From assembly GCA_038150465.1 (NCBI GenBank), contig JAYOTP010000005.1:1-64000 (forward strand): DNA of 64,000 bases, in the 5' to 3' direction. The stretch comes from RFXV01 sp038150465. Lineage in GTDB: Bacteria; Bacteroidota; Bacteroidia; Flavobacteriales; Schleiferiaceae. This document shows, piece by piece, positions 42,055-51,014 of the stretch. The position numbers were made by a program, and so were the translations under genes. Position 1 is the stretch's first letter. Each line of letters opens with the position of its first letter. The notes beneath the pieces are model-generated. The model was not told the DNA's origin. It made no database searches and saw only the letters and a list, made by a program, of their open reading frames with translations.

Positions 42055-43215
42055 TTAGCCCTTTCTCCGGCGCAATTCTTCAGAGATCAGCTGCAGCTCT
42101 CTGCCCGATTGACCACCCACTGAAGTGTTCTCCTCTGCCCGTCGGATCAGATAGGGCATCACCTCCTGAATGGGCCCAAAAGGCAGGTATTTCACCACTT
42201 GAAAACCGGCGGCGGCCAGATTGAAACTGATGTGGTCGCTCATTCCGTACAGCTGAGAGAAATAGACCCTTTTGCTGTCCTTTTGTCCATTGCTTGTCAG
42301 CAGATCGGCCAGTAACTGCGCACTTTCCTCGTTGTGCGATCCTGCAACCAGCGCATACCGGTCCAGGCGATCTGCTATGAATGCACAGGCCTCGTTGTAG
42401 TCCCGGTCCGTGGCGGCTTTGTCCGGCTGAATGGGCGAAGGGATCCCCCTTTCCCGGGCACGTTGCCTTTCTTTTTCCATGTAGGCTCCGCGTACGATCT
42501 TCAGACCGATGTGAAAGCCATCGCGCGCGCTGATGCTGTCGATTTCTTTGAGGTATTCCAGCCGATCGTGCCGGTACATTTGGAGCGTATTGAAAACGAT
42601 GGGCCGCTCCTGATTGAAGGTGCGCATCATCTCCAGGCACAGATCGTCCATGGCCTTTTGCATCCAACTTTCCTCTGCGTCGAACATCAAAGGGATGTTG
42701 GCTTGTTGTGCAGCTGCACACAAACTTCGGATGCGTTCCTTGGCCCTCGCCCACTGCTTTTCCTGTTCAGCATTTAAAGTTTGTCCTGCTGAAACAGCTG
42801 TCCAGATCGCACTTGGGCCGAGTCCTGAAGGCTTGAAAACAGCCAGGGGAACTCCGGGATGTTCCCGCGCATACTCGATGGTGCGCAAGATGATCGAATG
42901 TGTGCGGTCCAGATCTTCCTCACCATATTTCCCTTCCGCACTGTAATCGAGGATGGACTGAACCCCTCGGTCGTGCATGCGCTCAATGACCGCTGTGCAC
43001 GATTGGATGCTTTCCCCTCCGCAGAATTGCCGAAATACGGTTCTTCGGATGAGTCCGTTGATGGGCAGTCCTGCACGAAGGGCCCATAGTGCCCATTTGG
43101 ATCCAAAGCGGACCAGACGAGGATTCGAGATGGACGAAAACAGAAAGCGGGCGCTTTTCAACTCCTCGTCACTGCGGAGTTTGAAGGCCAGTTCGGTGTT
43201 CTGAAAGTTCAGCAT
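42055..43215 (-). CDS. Proline dehydrogenase
   Basis: 386 residues. FAD-linked oxidation of proline to pyrroline-5-carboxylate. The beta/alpha barrel shows AVFKPSGLGP, LMFDAEESWMQKAMDDL, FNTLQMYRHDRLEYL, LKIVRGAYMEKERQRA and the final KYLPFGPIQEVMPYLIRRAEEN with the proline-binding R-R-x-x-E-N. The ATG at 43215 (MLNFQNTELAF) matches the family; an in-frame start at 43305 would run through the promoters. It is monofunctional; the second enzyme (P5C dehydrogenase) is not in the window. Confidence 0.95.
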   Translation of the reverse strand: MLNFQNTELAFKLRSDEELKSARFLFSSISNPRLVRFGSKWALWALRAGLPINGLIRRTVFRQFCGGESIQSCTAVIERMHDRGVQSILDYSAEGKYGEEDLDRTHSIILRTIEYAREHPGVPLAVFKPSGLGPSAIWTAVSAGQTLNAEQEKQWARAKERIRSLCAAAQQANIPLMFDAEESWMQKAMDDLCLEMMRTFNQERPIVFNTLQMYRHDRLEYLKEIDSISARDGFHIGLKIVRGAYMEKERQRARERGIPSPIQPDKAATDRDYNEACAFIADRLDRYALVAGSHNEESAQLLADLLTSNGQKDSKRVYFSQLYGMSDHISFNLAAAGFQVVKYLPFGPIQEVMPYLIRRAEENTSVGGQSGRELQLISEELRRRKG

Positions 43216-43238
43216 GGAGCGCAGGGGTGGAGGGCATA

Positions 43239-43246
43239 CAAAGATA
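43239..43246 (-). promoter_or_regulatory. Predicted -7 element of proline dehydrogenase
   Basis: On the minus strand, TATCTTTG (perfect TAnnTTTG), 23 bases before the ATG at 43215. A TTTG at 43273-43270 is 23 bases further upstream, rather far for -33. It is back to back with the aroB element, ten bases apart. Confidence 0.6.
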
Positions 43247-43256
43247 GAACGCGAGC

Positions 43257-43264
43257 TACCTTTG
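43257..43264 (+). promoter_or_regulatory. Predicted -7 element of aroB-aroA
   Basis: TACCTTTG, perfect TAnnTTTG, 18 bases before the TTG at 43283. It implies that in-frame codons upstream (ATG at 43214, TTG at 43262) are not the start of aroB. Confidence 0.6.
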
Positions 43265-43282
43265 TGCGACAAAATCAAGCAC

Positions 43283-44332
43283 TTGTCTGATTCATCTCCA
43301 AGCATTTTTGCAGGCCCCGGAGCCTTGGCTCGCTTCGATGACTGGCTCGGTGAATCAGCATCTGACTACAGCGCCATCTATTTCCTGGTCGACGCCAATA
43401 CGGCAGAGCATTGCCTCGTGCGATTGGCCGCCTCTTTGGAGCAATTGCCTGAATTTGAGATGCTGGAGATCCCGGCGGGCGAAGAGCAAAAATCGTGGGA
43501 GGTCGCTGGTCAATTGCTTGCCGCGCTGGCAGAACTTGGAGCCGACCGCCGGGCATTGCTCATCGCGTTGGGTGGAGGCGTGGTCACAGACCTCGGAGGA
43601 TTTGTTGCCTCGATCTACAAGCGCGGTATCGACCATGTGCTGGTGCCGACATCGCTGCTGGGCATGACCGATGCGGCCATAGGCGGTAAAAATGGCGTGG
43701 ACCTCGATGGAGCGAAAAATCTGGCCGGAGTCTTTCGCCATCCAAGGGCATTGGTCGTGTGGCCTGATTTCCTGGATACGCTGCCAGAAGAATCTATTCT
43801 GGATGGCAGAGCCGAAAGCATCAAGCACGGACTGATCGCAGACGCGGCTTTTTGGGAAGAGCTCAAAAGGGGGGAGGAAGCATGGACAGCTGCCCAGGTC
43901 GAACGGTCCATGGCCATCAAGACAGAGATATGTGCGGAGGATATGCTGGAGCGGGGTAAACGGAAGCTTTTGAATTTTGGCCACACGGTGGGCCATGCCC
44001 TCGAGTCCCATATGCTGCAAAGTGGAGCGCCCTGGGGTCACGGACGTTGTGTGGCTGCGGGGATGTGCGTAGAGATCGAATTGTCTGTGGAATTGCTGGG
44101 TTTCCCTGTCTTGAAGCGGGATGAGGTGAACAATTACCTGATCGATCACTTTGGACTGAGCGAACTGAAGGAGATGACTTTTTCGCAGTGGCGTTCGTGG
44201 CTGAGCTACGATAAAAAGAATGCAGAAGGTCAGTGGAGATTCGTGCTGCTGAAGGATTTGGGAGAAGCCAAATACGATCAGCCCGTCACACCCGAACAAT
44301 TGGATCGGGCCTGGACAAAGGCCTTCCAATGA
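43283..44332 (+). CDS. aroB: 3-dehydroquinate synthase
   Basis: 349 residues. Second step of the shikimate pathway, NAD- and metal-dependent. Signatures: GGGVVTDLGGFVASIYKRG, PTSLLGMTDAAIGGKNGVD, the metal ligands in ESIKHGLI and NFGHTVGHALE. I choose a TTG start at 43283 (reading SDSSPSIFAGPGA after the initiator), 18 bases after the -7 element. The ATG at 43214 would sit inside the promoter region and overlap the start of the divergent gene. The stop overlaps the aroA ATG (ATGA). Confidence 0.93.
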   Translation: MSDSSPSIFAGPGALARFDDWLGESASDYSAIYFLVDANTAEHCLVRLAASLEQLPEFEMLEIPAGEEQKSWEVAGQLLAALAELGADRRALLIALGGGVVTDLGGFVASIYKRGIDHVLVPTSLLGMTDAAIGGKNGVDLDGAKNLAGVFRHPRALVVWPDFLDTLPEESILDGRAESIKHGLIADAAFWEELKRGEEAWTAAQVERSMAIKTEICAEDMLERGKRKLLNFGHTVGHALESHMLQSGAPWGHGRCVAAGMCVEIELSVELLGFPVLKRDEVNNYLIDHFGLSELKEMTFSQWRSWLSYDKKNAEGQWRFVLLKDLGEAKYDQPVTPEQLDRAWTKAFQ

Positions 44333-45570
44333 TCGAGGTTTCCTTTCATCCAGAAGAAGGAGAAGCCACTCATTCCCTCCAATTGCCCATTTCCAAGAGC
44401 ATCAGCAACCGCTTGCTCATTCTTCAGGCGCTGTATCCGCAGCAGTTACAGATCGATCGGCATTCAGAAAGTACGGATACGGAGATCCTCAAAAAGGCTC
44501 TGCAGAAAACAAATGGAACGGTCGATTTTGGGATGGCGGGAACCTCGGTGCGCTTCTATCTCGCTTATGCCACCATCAAGGGGATCCCCATCCGGATAGA
44601 TGCATCGGGTCGAGGACGGGAGCGTCCGGTCCAGCCGCTATTTCAGGCATTGAGAATGCTGGGGGGGTCATGGCACTTTGAAGGAGAAGAGGATCACTTT
44701 CCCTGCCTGGTGAAAAATGGTCCTTTAGCAGGCGGACATGCGGTCATCGACACTTCCGTATCCAGCCAATTCGCCACGGCGCTCATGCTCTCGGCACCGC
44801 TTTGTCCCCAGGGGATCCGCGCAGAATTCAAGGGCAAGCGCTCATCAACGCCCTACCTGGATCTCACCCGAAAACTGATGCAAGAGCTTGGGCTGTCGCT
44901 TGATCTTGCAGAGGATGGATTCTCTGTGCCGCATCAGCCGTCGCTCCCCGTGAACCGTTCTCTTTCCGTGGAACGGGACTGGAGCAGCGTGGCATTTGTT
45001 GCTCAGCACCTGGTGACCTCTGGTCGTGGGGCCATTCGATTGGAAGGATTGCAGACAGACAGTCCACAAGGTGATCGTCGGGTGCTCGAATACTTCGGCC
45101 AATTGGGTTTGGCGGTTCGTGTTGAGGGGCAGGCTCATTTGCTTCGGTCAGCCGCAGCAAGGACGCAGCTGGGGCCATTGCGCCTGGACTTCATTGACTG
45201 CCCGGACCTGAGTATGAGTTGGGCCACAGCTGCAGCTGCCCTGGGAATGGAAGCCGAGTTGTCCGGGCTGCATACACTTCCTGGAAAAGAATCGGATCGT
45301 CTTGCTGCACTGGGCAAAGGCCTTGGTCAACTCGCGGAAGTGGCTATGTTGCCAGGAGAAGGAGTGTTGAAGATCGGTAAGCAAAAAAAGAATGAACATC
45401 CTGTGATCTGGGACAGCCACAACGACCATCGACTGGCCATGTGTGGTGCATTGATCGCCGGATGCGGACGCAGAGTACATCTGAGCGAATTGGATTCGGT
45501 CACCAAATCCTTTCCGGATTTCATTGCTCAGTTCGAGCGGGTCGGATACCACTTCAAAAGCTGCGGATGA
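44329..45570 (+). CDS. aroA: 3-phosphoshikimate 1-carboxyvinyltransferase (EPSP synthase)
   Basis: 413 residues. Transfers enolpyruvyl from PEP to shikimate-3-phosphate. Motifs: LPISKSISNRLLILQAL (substrate lysine and arginine), the PEP/glyphosate loop FGMAGTSVRFYLAY, TSVSSQFATALMLSAP, and near the end KESDRLAALGKGL and HNDHRLAMCGALIAG. The loop reads A-G-T-S-V-R where class I enzymes have N-A-G-T-A-M-R. Starts on the aroB stop (ATGA). Its end overlaps that of the HHH/barrel gene by 17 bases on the opposite strand. Confidence 0.95.
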   Translation: MIEVSFHPEEGEATHSLQLPISKSISNRLLILQALYPQQLQIDRHSESTDTEILKKALQKTNGTVDFGMAGTSVRFYLAYATIKGIPIRIDASGRGRERPVQPLFQALRMLGGSWHFEGEEDHFPCLVKNGPLAGGHAVIDTSVSSQFATALMLSAPLCPQGIRAEFKGKRSSTPYLDLTRKLMQELGLSLDLAEDGFSVPHQPSLPVNRSLSVERDWSSVAFVAQHLVTSGRGAIRLEGLQTDSPQGDRRVLEYFGQLGLAVRVEGQAHLLRSAAARTQLGPLRLDFIDCPDLSMSWATAAAALGMEAELSGLHTLPGKESDRLAALGKGLGQLAEVAMLPGEGVLKIGKQKKNEHPVIWDSHNDHRLAMCGALIAGCGRRVHLSELDSVTKSFPDFIAQFERVGYHFKSCG

Positions 45571-47488
45571 GTTGCATTCGTAACTCGGTTTCATCCAGAA
45601 TGCCATTGATCTTCCGGTAGGTGTAGCGCGCTTCCAAAAGCCAGCCCCTCTTTTTAAACCCCATTAGGATGTGCAATTCAGCGCCCTGACCGTAATAGGC
45701 GGGTACACTGAATCCATATCGCACATCGGTTCGGTAGGCGTAGATACGGTGTGCATGGTCGGGAATGGAAAATCCGGTCAGGCGCGCTGCTGCCTTCAGC
45801 TGCTCGGTTCGATAAATGAATTCCTGGAAAAACAATCCTCCTTTGGGAAGCAGCGATCGGTCGGAATGGACAATGCCTATGCGGCTTCTCAGCTGCACCC
45901 GCTCACTGAGTGTTTGGTTGCGTTGAATGAATTGGGTGCTGATGCTGGATGGACCTGAAGCTTCATCAGAAGTTTCGATCGTTCCCTTGACCCTTTGCCC
46001 TATGCCGAATGAGATGTTCAGATCAGGCCGGATGGTGAGATATCCCCGTATCCCCATTTGTTGTGGTGCTCTGGAAATTGTGGGATCCAGCGACTGTCGG
46101 AGCAGTATGAATCCATCCAGCTTCAGCCGAGCCGAACAATCGGCCTTTATCCGTAATTCCTGTTCAAAGAGGCCATGGTCCGTGCTACGCTCGTATAGGC
46201 GGGAGGTGCTGCTCGGATAATGGTTTGAGATCTTGCGGACATTTAGTCCAAAGTGCATGCGGGGCAGCAGTGGAAGATGGCTGCCAAGGATCCAAGCCGT
46301 GCCGCCTGTGGATTTGATTCCCACTTCGGCATAGAGCCGGTTCTTTTTCCATTGAAGCAGGTATTCGGCGGCCAAAACCTGTTCCGTTTGTCGGTGCGGC
46401 TCTGTCCGACTGCTCAGCAACTGCGAACGGCAGATCAGACCGAGGCGCTGGTGTTTTCTGGTCCAGCGCAGGTATCCGCCGAACAGATCCAATTGCAAGG
46501 AGGATCGGTGCATTCGTTCATTTGGGGTTCGGTTGTACCCGCTGATGTCCACTCTTGGACCCGAAGCTTCTTCAAATGAACCATTCAAATAGCGACGTGA
46601 GCCAACGAGCTCGAGTCGCCAATCCTGCCAGCGCCACCTGCCGGCCAATCCTTTGAGGTGGAGCATTTCCATGGCTCCAGAGTACGGCGTCACGCCCCGG
46701 CCGTTCCACATGGGGTCCGAGGCCGACCGAAAGTCCATTTGGCTTCCGCTCCAGAGGCTCAGCCCCTGTGCCCATTGGACATGGAAACTCCCGAGGATCA
46801 GCCGTCGGAGCAGGCCATTCTTCGGTGTCCAAGCGATGAATCCAGACCAATGATCGAAGAGTTGATCATCAAAAGGTTCTCCTGCATCTTTTTCCATGCA
46901 CAGGGCCAATACCAATTCGCGTCCTTGCTGCAGTCTTGTCTGGACCAGCAGATGGTTCGGGTCTCCTAGGTAGGCGCTCCCAGGATGGCTGAGCGGCGAC
47001 AGTGCATACCTCTGATCGGATGACCTCCACTTTCTCGTCCACCTCCAAAGTGTCCGGCCACGGATGTTGTTCCTCCTTCTCTTTCCCAATGCGCTGATCG
47101 ATCCAATGACCTTTGGGTCGATGGCCATTAGGCGCTGCATTTCGTTTTTGGTCAGAAAGTCGTAGGCCTTCCATTCCAATGGACTCTTGGGAAAGGGGTG
47201 CCGCAGCAGAAGCCTGCGGATCCGCGAAGCCACGAACAGATCCGTCCCCGTGTGTCGTGCGATCGTGTCCAATTGCTGGGCCTTCCAGCTTTCTATGGAC
47301 GAATAAGTTGCAGTCAATGAGGAGGTGTCCCAAGATGCCCATTGGTCCTCCAAGGTCATCATCTCGCTCGCAGGCCGATCGCTGAGTGGCTGCGCCCATA
47401 AACTGTCGGATTGTGCATAAATGGGCCCAGCTGCCGCGCAAAAAAAGACGGCGAATCCAAAGACAGCCGGATGGAATTCAACGGCCAT
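45554..47488 (-). CDS. Outer-membrane barrel protein of the Bacteroidota HHH-domain family
   Basis: 644 residues with a signal peptide (about 1-25, FAVFFCAAAGPIYAQ). About 150 residues follow that in relatives carry helix-hairpin-helix (ComEA-like) repeats, here degenerate (FLTKNEMQRLMAIDPKVI, then a basic run with KRRRNNIRG). The rest is a large beta barrel: YLGDPNHLLVQTRL, EKDAGEPFDDQLFDHWSGF, SFHVQWAQGLSLWSG and GRGVTPYSGAME match segments I remember from this family; the last residue is Phe. Function unknown; a link to DNA uptake through HHH has been suggested only by domain. ATG 47488 is chosen for its signal peptide; it overlaps the preceding gene by 11 bases. Confidence 0.8.
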   Translation of the reverse strand: MAVEFHPAVFGFAVFFCAAAGPIYAQSDSLWAQPLSDRPASEMMTLEDQWASWDTSSLTATYSSIESWKAQQLDTIARHTGTDLFVASRIRRLLLRHPFPKSPLEWKAYDFLTKNEMQRLMAIDPKVIGSISALGKRRRNNIRGRTLWRWTRKWRSSDQRYALSPLSHPGSAYLGDPNHLLVQTRLQQGRELVLALCMEKDAGEPFDDQLFDHWSGFIAWTPKNGLLRRLILGSFHVQWAQGLSLWSGSQMDFRSASDPMWNGRGVTPYSGAMEMLHLKGLAGRWRWQDWRLELVGSRRYLNGSFEEASGPRVDISGYNRTPNERMHRSSLQLDLFGGYLRWTRKHQRLGLICRSQLLSSRTEPHRQTEQVLAAEYLLQWKKNRLYAEVGIKSTGGTAWILGSHLPLLPRMHFGLNVRKISNHYPSSTSRLYERSTDHGLFEQELRIKADCSARLKLDGFILLRQSLDPTISRAPQQMGIRGYLTIRPDLNISFGIGQRVKGTIETSDEASGPSSISTQFIQRNQTLSERVQLRSRIGIVHSDRSLLPKGGLFFQEFIYRTEQLKAAARLTGFSIPDHAHRIYAYRTDVRYGFSVPAYYGQGAELHILMGFKKRGWLLEARYTYRKINGILDETELRMQLIRSF

Positions 47489-48290
47489 AGACGATCTCAA
47501 CGGCTCCAGCTCCGGGCCGTACAGGCGACCACATGGCGAAGATGCCAATGGATAGATCTCTTTCTTCCCATCGAAGGCCCCAGCCCAGCCGAAGCGGCAT
47601 GCCGCCCAAACCGAATAGCCCTGTGAATCCGCTTCGGAAGTTGTGCAGCAGGCCGAAATGCCACTGGGTCCGATCCGGCGGTGCTGCCCCCCATTCGGTC
47701 AGCACTTGGGTGGAACGGCTAATATTCCAATCCAGCCCGATCCGGAAGGAAGAAGATCTATCATTCCGCCAGCCCAGATGATGGTCCTGTCGCCATTTGA
47801 TGGCCGCCGAGAGCAGTGAGGAAAATGTGTAATGTGCCGAAAAGGAAGTGGAATAGCTGGGTTCGAATCGGATCGTTTCGCTGGGAATGTTGAGGCTGTT
47901 TCGTTCGAAACAGATCCCGAGATAGAGCGTGCTGAAGATCTTTCTTCCGTAGCCAAAGTGAAAGACGAGGCCTTCCACACCCGGCTGCACCTTTTTTTGC
48001 AGACCTAGTCCGATTCCCTGCTTGCTCCATTGGAAGTGAGTGGCCACACCATGCGCATGGATGCCCAGTCCATTTTGAGCCGCAGATGAATACAGCGAAA
48101 GCATGAAGTTTTTTACTGGCTTCCGTCCAAGGACAGCTGGATGTTGATAAGACCGCCAGGGGTTTTCTTTGAAAAGCTGACAGCCGCCCAGAGCGAGGTT
48201 TTGCGCACCAAGACCGAGGATCTCTGAAGGCTGAGCTGAGAGCGAAGCAAAAAGGAACAAGGGAAAGAGGGCAAATACCGCTACCTTCAT
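47478..48290 (-). CDS. Outer-membrane barrel protein preceding the HHH-type barrel
   Basis: 270 residues, signal peptide 1-19 (MKVAVFALFPLFLFASLSAQ). The mature part opens with LGLGAQNLALGGCQLF, a motif like the one near the N-terminus of PorV/PorQ/FadL-like Bacteroidota barrels, then NPWRSYQHPAVLG and alternating strands to the end. I recall this gene paired with the HHH-domain barrel in other Bacteroidota; together they may form one outer-membrane assembly (inference). The stop overlaps the start of that gene by 11 bases. Divergent from the sensor kinase, 27 bases between starts. Confidence 0.72.
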   Translation of the reverse strand: MKVAVFALFPLFLFASLSAQPSEILGLGAQNLALGGCQLFKENPWRSYQHPAVLGRKPVKNFMLSLYSSAAQNGLGIHAHGVATHFQWSKQGIGLGLQKKVQPGVEGLVFHFGYGRKIFSTLYLGICFERNSLNIPSETIRFEPSYSTSFSAHYTFSSLLSAAIKWRQDHHLGWRNDRSSSFRIGLDWNISRSTQVLTEWGAAPPDRTQWHFGLLHNFRSGFTGLFGLGGMPLRLGWGLRWEERDLSIGIFAMWSPVRPGAGAVEIVYGR

Positions 48291-48317
48291 CTGTGCATTT
48301 TTTCTGCGCAATTCTAC

Positions 48318-50933
48318 TTGAACACCTTGGCCTACATCAGACACATTCTGTATCTCGGTTTTGCCTTGCTATACCTATGCGGGTGGGATCTGCAGGCAAG
48401 GGCGACGGAGCCCGATGAGAATTGGCTTCTCGAGCTGATCAGCTGGAATGGAAAGATGCCCGAAGTGGAGGTTTCCAAACTGGCCATTGGTCCGTCGGGT
48501 CGGCTTTGGATCGCAACAGAGGGCCAGGGCGTATTCAGTTGGAACGGGAGTCAATTGGAAGCTGTCACCGGTTTTGAATCTCGATTCGTCAGCGATCTGG
48601 CCTTTTATCAGGGTAAGCTCTATCTCTCCACAGACCAAGGGGTCTATGCCCTTTCTTCCTGGCCATTCCGATCAGAACGGATCGATCTGCTTCCGGATTT
48701 TCCTGCATTGATGGCCCCTACGGATTCATCCCTTTTTTTCCTGTCGGCCAGCGGCCAATTGCTGGACCTTGAGGGCCACGAGCATTCAGCCGTATTTCCA
48801 ACAAATGAGACCGTACTGGATCTTTTCCATGCAGCAGGTCGGGGACTTATTGCCGAGACGGAAGAAGACCAGTGGAACTTTCGCAGCGGTCGGTGGCAAA
48901 AACTGGATAGCGAGCGGACCGTTGAGGGCAGGCGTTCCAAGGTTTTTAAATATGCAGATGTGCTGCGTTCATTCGGCATACGACCGGATCCCAAGAGCAC
49001 AGAGTTTGCACCGGATCAGATCTGGTCGGTCAGCAGCAGTGGTCTTTGGCATGCCTATCGGGAGGCGGCTATGGAGCGTAAGTGGCCACTCTCTGTTTCT
49101 TTCCCGGACGATCGTGTGGCACTACCCGATGAAGCAGGAGTGGTCCTTGACCGTACGGCTGGATCGGACGGCTCCTGGTGGATAGGTACCGAGAGTGGGC
49201 TCTACCATGCAGGGGTCCGTGGCGTGGAGCGTTTGGAATTGCCTGTGCGTGATCCCTTTGTCTTTTGCGTGCGTCCCTTTCAGGAATTGTGGGTAGGAAC
49301 AGGTGAGGCACTGCTGAGCCGGGAAGAGGGAGAGGACTGGAAGCGTTGGGAACTGCCTGCGGTTGTCGATCTGCAGCCTGTGCCAGAAGGCATTTGGTGC
49401 GTCGATCTGTCTGGATCCCTTTTTCAGATCCGCTTGGACGGAGCCATAAAGCAGGTTGAAGTGAGTGCTGCCCTCGCAGGTCTGCTAAAAGTGGATGGCC
49501 GGGTACACGCTGTTTCCGAGCAGGGCGAACTCATCGATCTGAGCGACGCCTCTTCGGCACGGCCATTGGTTCCAAAGTCGGTCGGAAACGTTCAAAAGAT
49601 GGATGTATTCGGGAGTCGAATGGCTTTGGTGACCAACTCTGCCGTTTTGTTCTTTGATATCGGGGACAGCCTGTTCCCCTTGGGAAGCCTCAGCAGGAAC
49701 ATTCACTACGTGCAGCGAACAGAAGTGCCCGAGCCGCTCTGGCTGGACGAACGGCGCTTCGCTCTCGAGTCCTGGACAGGCTGGGCTTCCTGGGATATTG
49801 GGCGTCTGCCGCAACCGCCCAAACCCATCATTCAGGAAGTTCAGTTGGCCCAAAGCAAGCAGCAAGCCGTGGAGGTATCCGAAGTGAATGATGGGAACGC
49901 ACGCTATCTGCTTCCTTACGACAAGAGTTTCTTCCGCTTGAGACTGGGTGTGCCGCCAACTTCAGATTCTCGTCTGTGGTCCTTCGGCTATCGATTGTTC
50001 AGCGGCGACCGACTGGTCTCGGGAGAAGAAGTGGGGGCGGAGGTACTCATTCCATCCATTGGACCGGGAGACCACACATTGCTTTTGTATACGATGGATG
50101 GCCGAACGGGTCGTGAATCACAAACCATCCGTATTGACCTGAGAGTACTTCCCCCGGTTTGGCAGAGATGGTGGTTCTATCTCTTGCTTGCCTTCCTTGT
50201 GGGATCCTTCGTCTGGATATGGGCACGCAGGAGGGTGCGGCGGATTCGTGAAGAGAACAGGATCCGTGAAGAGATGGGGAGGCTCGAAGCCACCGCCTTG
50301 CGCATGCAGATGAATCCTCATTTCATATTCAATGCGCTGGAAAGCATTTCCAATTTCATTTTGGGAAACAAGAAGAAAGAGGCGATCCACTACCTCGCCA
50401 GCTTTGCCAAGTTGATAAGAAATACCCTGGAAAGTGCCCACGAGCCGACCATTCTTTTGGATCAGGAGATCGGTGTGCTGCGCAATTATCTCGAACTCGA
50501 GCAGATGCGCTGCGGCGGGCGACTCGAATTTTCGATCGACTGCTCGGAAGAATGGCTGGAGCGGTATCGGATCCCACCCATGCTGCTGCAACCCTATGTG
50601 GAGAATGCCGTGAAGCACGGCCTCAAAGCCAGAAAAGGAGCCGGACGGATCGATGTGCATTTCCGACTGGAAGAAGCTGCGCTGGCGGTCGAGATCAGAG
50701 ACGATGGAATTGGACGTCAGGCGAGTGCGCAACTTCTCGAGCGTTCATTTGGCGCCCCGGATAAGAAAAGCATGAGCATGAGCATCATCCAGCAGCGCAT
50801 CCGTCTTTTGCGGGAGAAGGGTGGTCAGGACATTCGTGTGGAGGTACGCGATCTCGTGGATGAAAAGGGAGATGCAAAGGGAACAAGCGTTCATCTCCGC
50901 CTTCCACTCATTGAGGACGAATGGGCCGAATGA
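48318..50933 (+). CDS. LytS-like sensor histidine kinase with periplasmic propeller
   Basis: 871 residues. Signal peptide or anchor (about 6-27); a periplasmic region of about 480 residues with propeller-like blades (GRLWIATEGQGVFSWNG, GSWWIGTESGLYHAG, QELWVGTGEALL); a Y_Y_Y-like domain (about 510-612); one membrane helix (about 617-638, WWFYLLLAFLVGSFVWIW); then a His_kinase domain with MQMNPHFIFNALESISNFI (H668 is the phospho-acceptor) and a HATPase domain (PPMLLQPYVENAVKHGL, IRDDGIGR). It signals to the LytTR regulator that follows. No ATG lies near the start; TTG at 48318 or 48327 is used. Confidence 0.9.
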   Translation: MNTLAYIRHILYLGFALLYLCGWDLQARATEPDENWLLELISWNGKMPEVEVSKLAIGPSGRLWIATEGQGVFSWNGSQLEAVTGFESRFVSDLAFYQGKLYLSTDQGVYALSSWPFRSERIDLLPDFPALMAPTDSSLFFLSASGQLLDLEGHEHSAVFPTNETVLDLFHAAGRGLIAETEEDQWNFRSGRWQKLDSERTVEGRRSKVFKYADVLRSFGIRPDPKSTEFAPDQIWSVSSSGLWHAYREAAMERKWPLSVSFPDDRVALPDEAGVVLDRTAGSDGSWWIGTESGLYHAGVRGVERLELPVRDPFVFCVRPFQELWVGTGEALLSREEGEDWKRWELPAVVDLQPVPEGIWCVDLSGSLFQIRLDGAIKQVEVSAALAGLLKVDGRVHAVSEQGELIDLSDASSARPLVPKSVGNVQKMDVFGSRMALVTNSAVLFFDIGDSLFPLGSLSRNIHYVQRTEVPEPLWLDERRFALESWTGWASWDIGRLPQPPKPIIQEVQLAQSKQQAVEVSEVNDGNARYLLPYDKSFFRLRLGVPPTSDSRLWSFGYRLFSGDRLVSGEEVGAEVLIPSIGPGDHTLLLYTMDGRTGRESQTIRIDLRVLPPVWQRWWFYLLLAFLVGSFVWIWARRRVRRIREENRIREEMGRLEATALRMQMNPHFIFNALESISNFILGNKKKEAIHYLASFAKLIRNTLESAHEPTILLDQEIGVLRNYLELEQMRCGGRLEFSIDCSEEWLERYRIPPMLLQPYVENAVKHGLKARKGAGRIDVHFRLEEAALAVEIRDDGIGRQASAQLLERSFGAPDKKSMSMSIIQQRIRLLREKGGQDIRVEVRDLVDEKGDAKGTSVHLRLPLIEDEWAE

Positions 50934-50991
50934 GTTGAATCGGATGGGGCCTCCGCAGACTCATTCCCTGAAATGCGTAGCGGGCAATGGT

Positions 50992-50999
50992 TAAATTTG
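50992..50999 (+). promoter_or_regulatory. Predicted -7 element of the LytTR regulator
   Basis: TAAATTTG, perfect TAnnTTTG match, 15 bases before the ATG at 51015. It suggests that the regulator can be transcribed apart from the kinase. Confidence 0.5.
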
Positions 51000-51014
51000 A
51001 GAAAAACCGATCCT

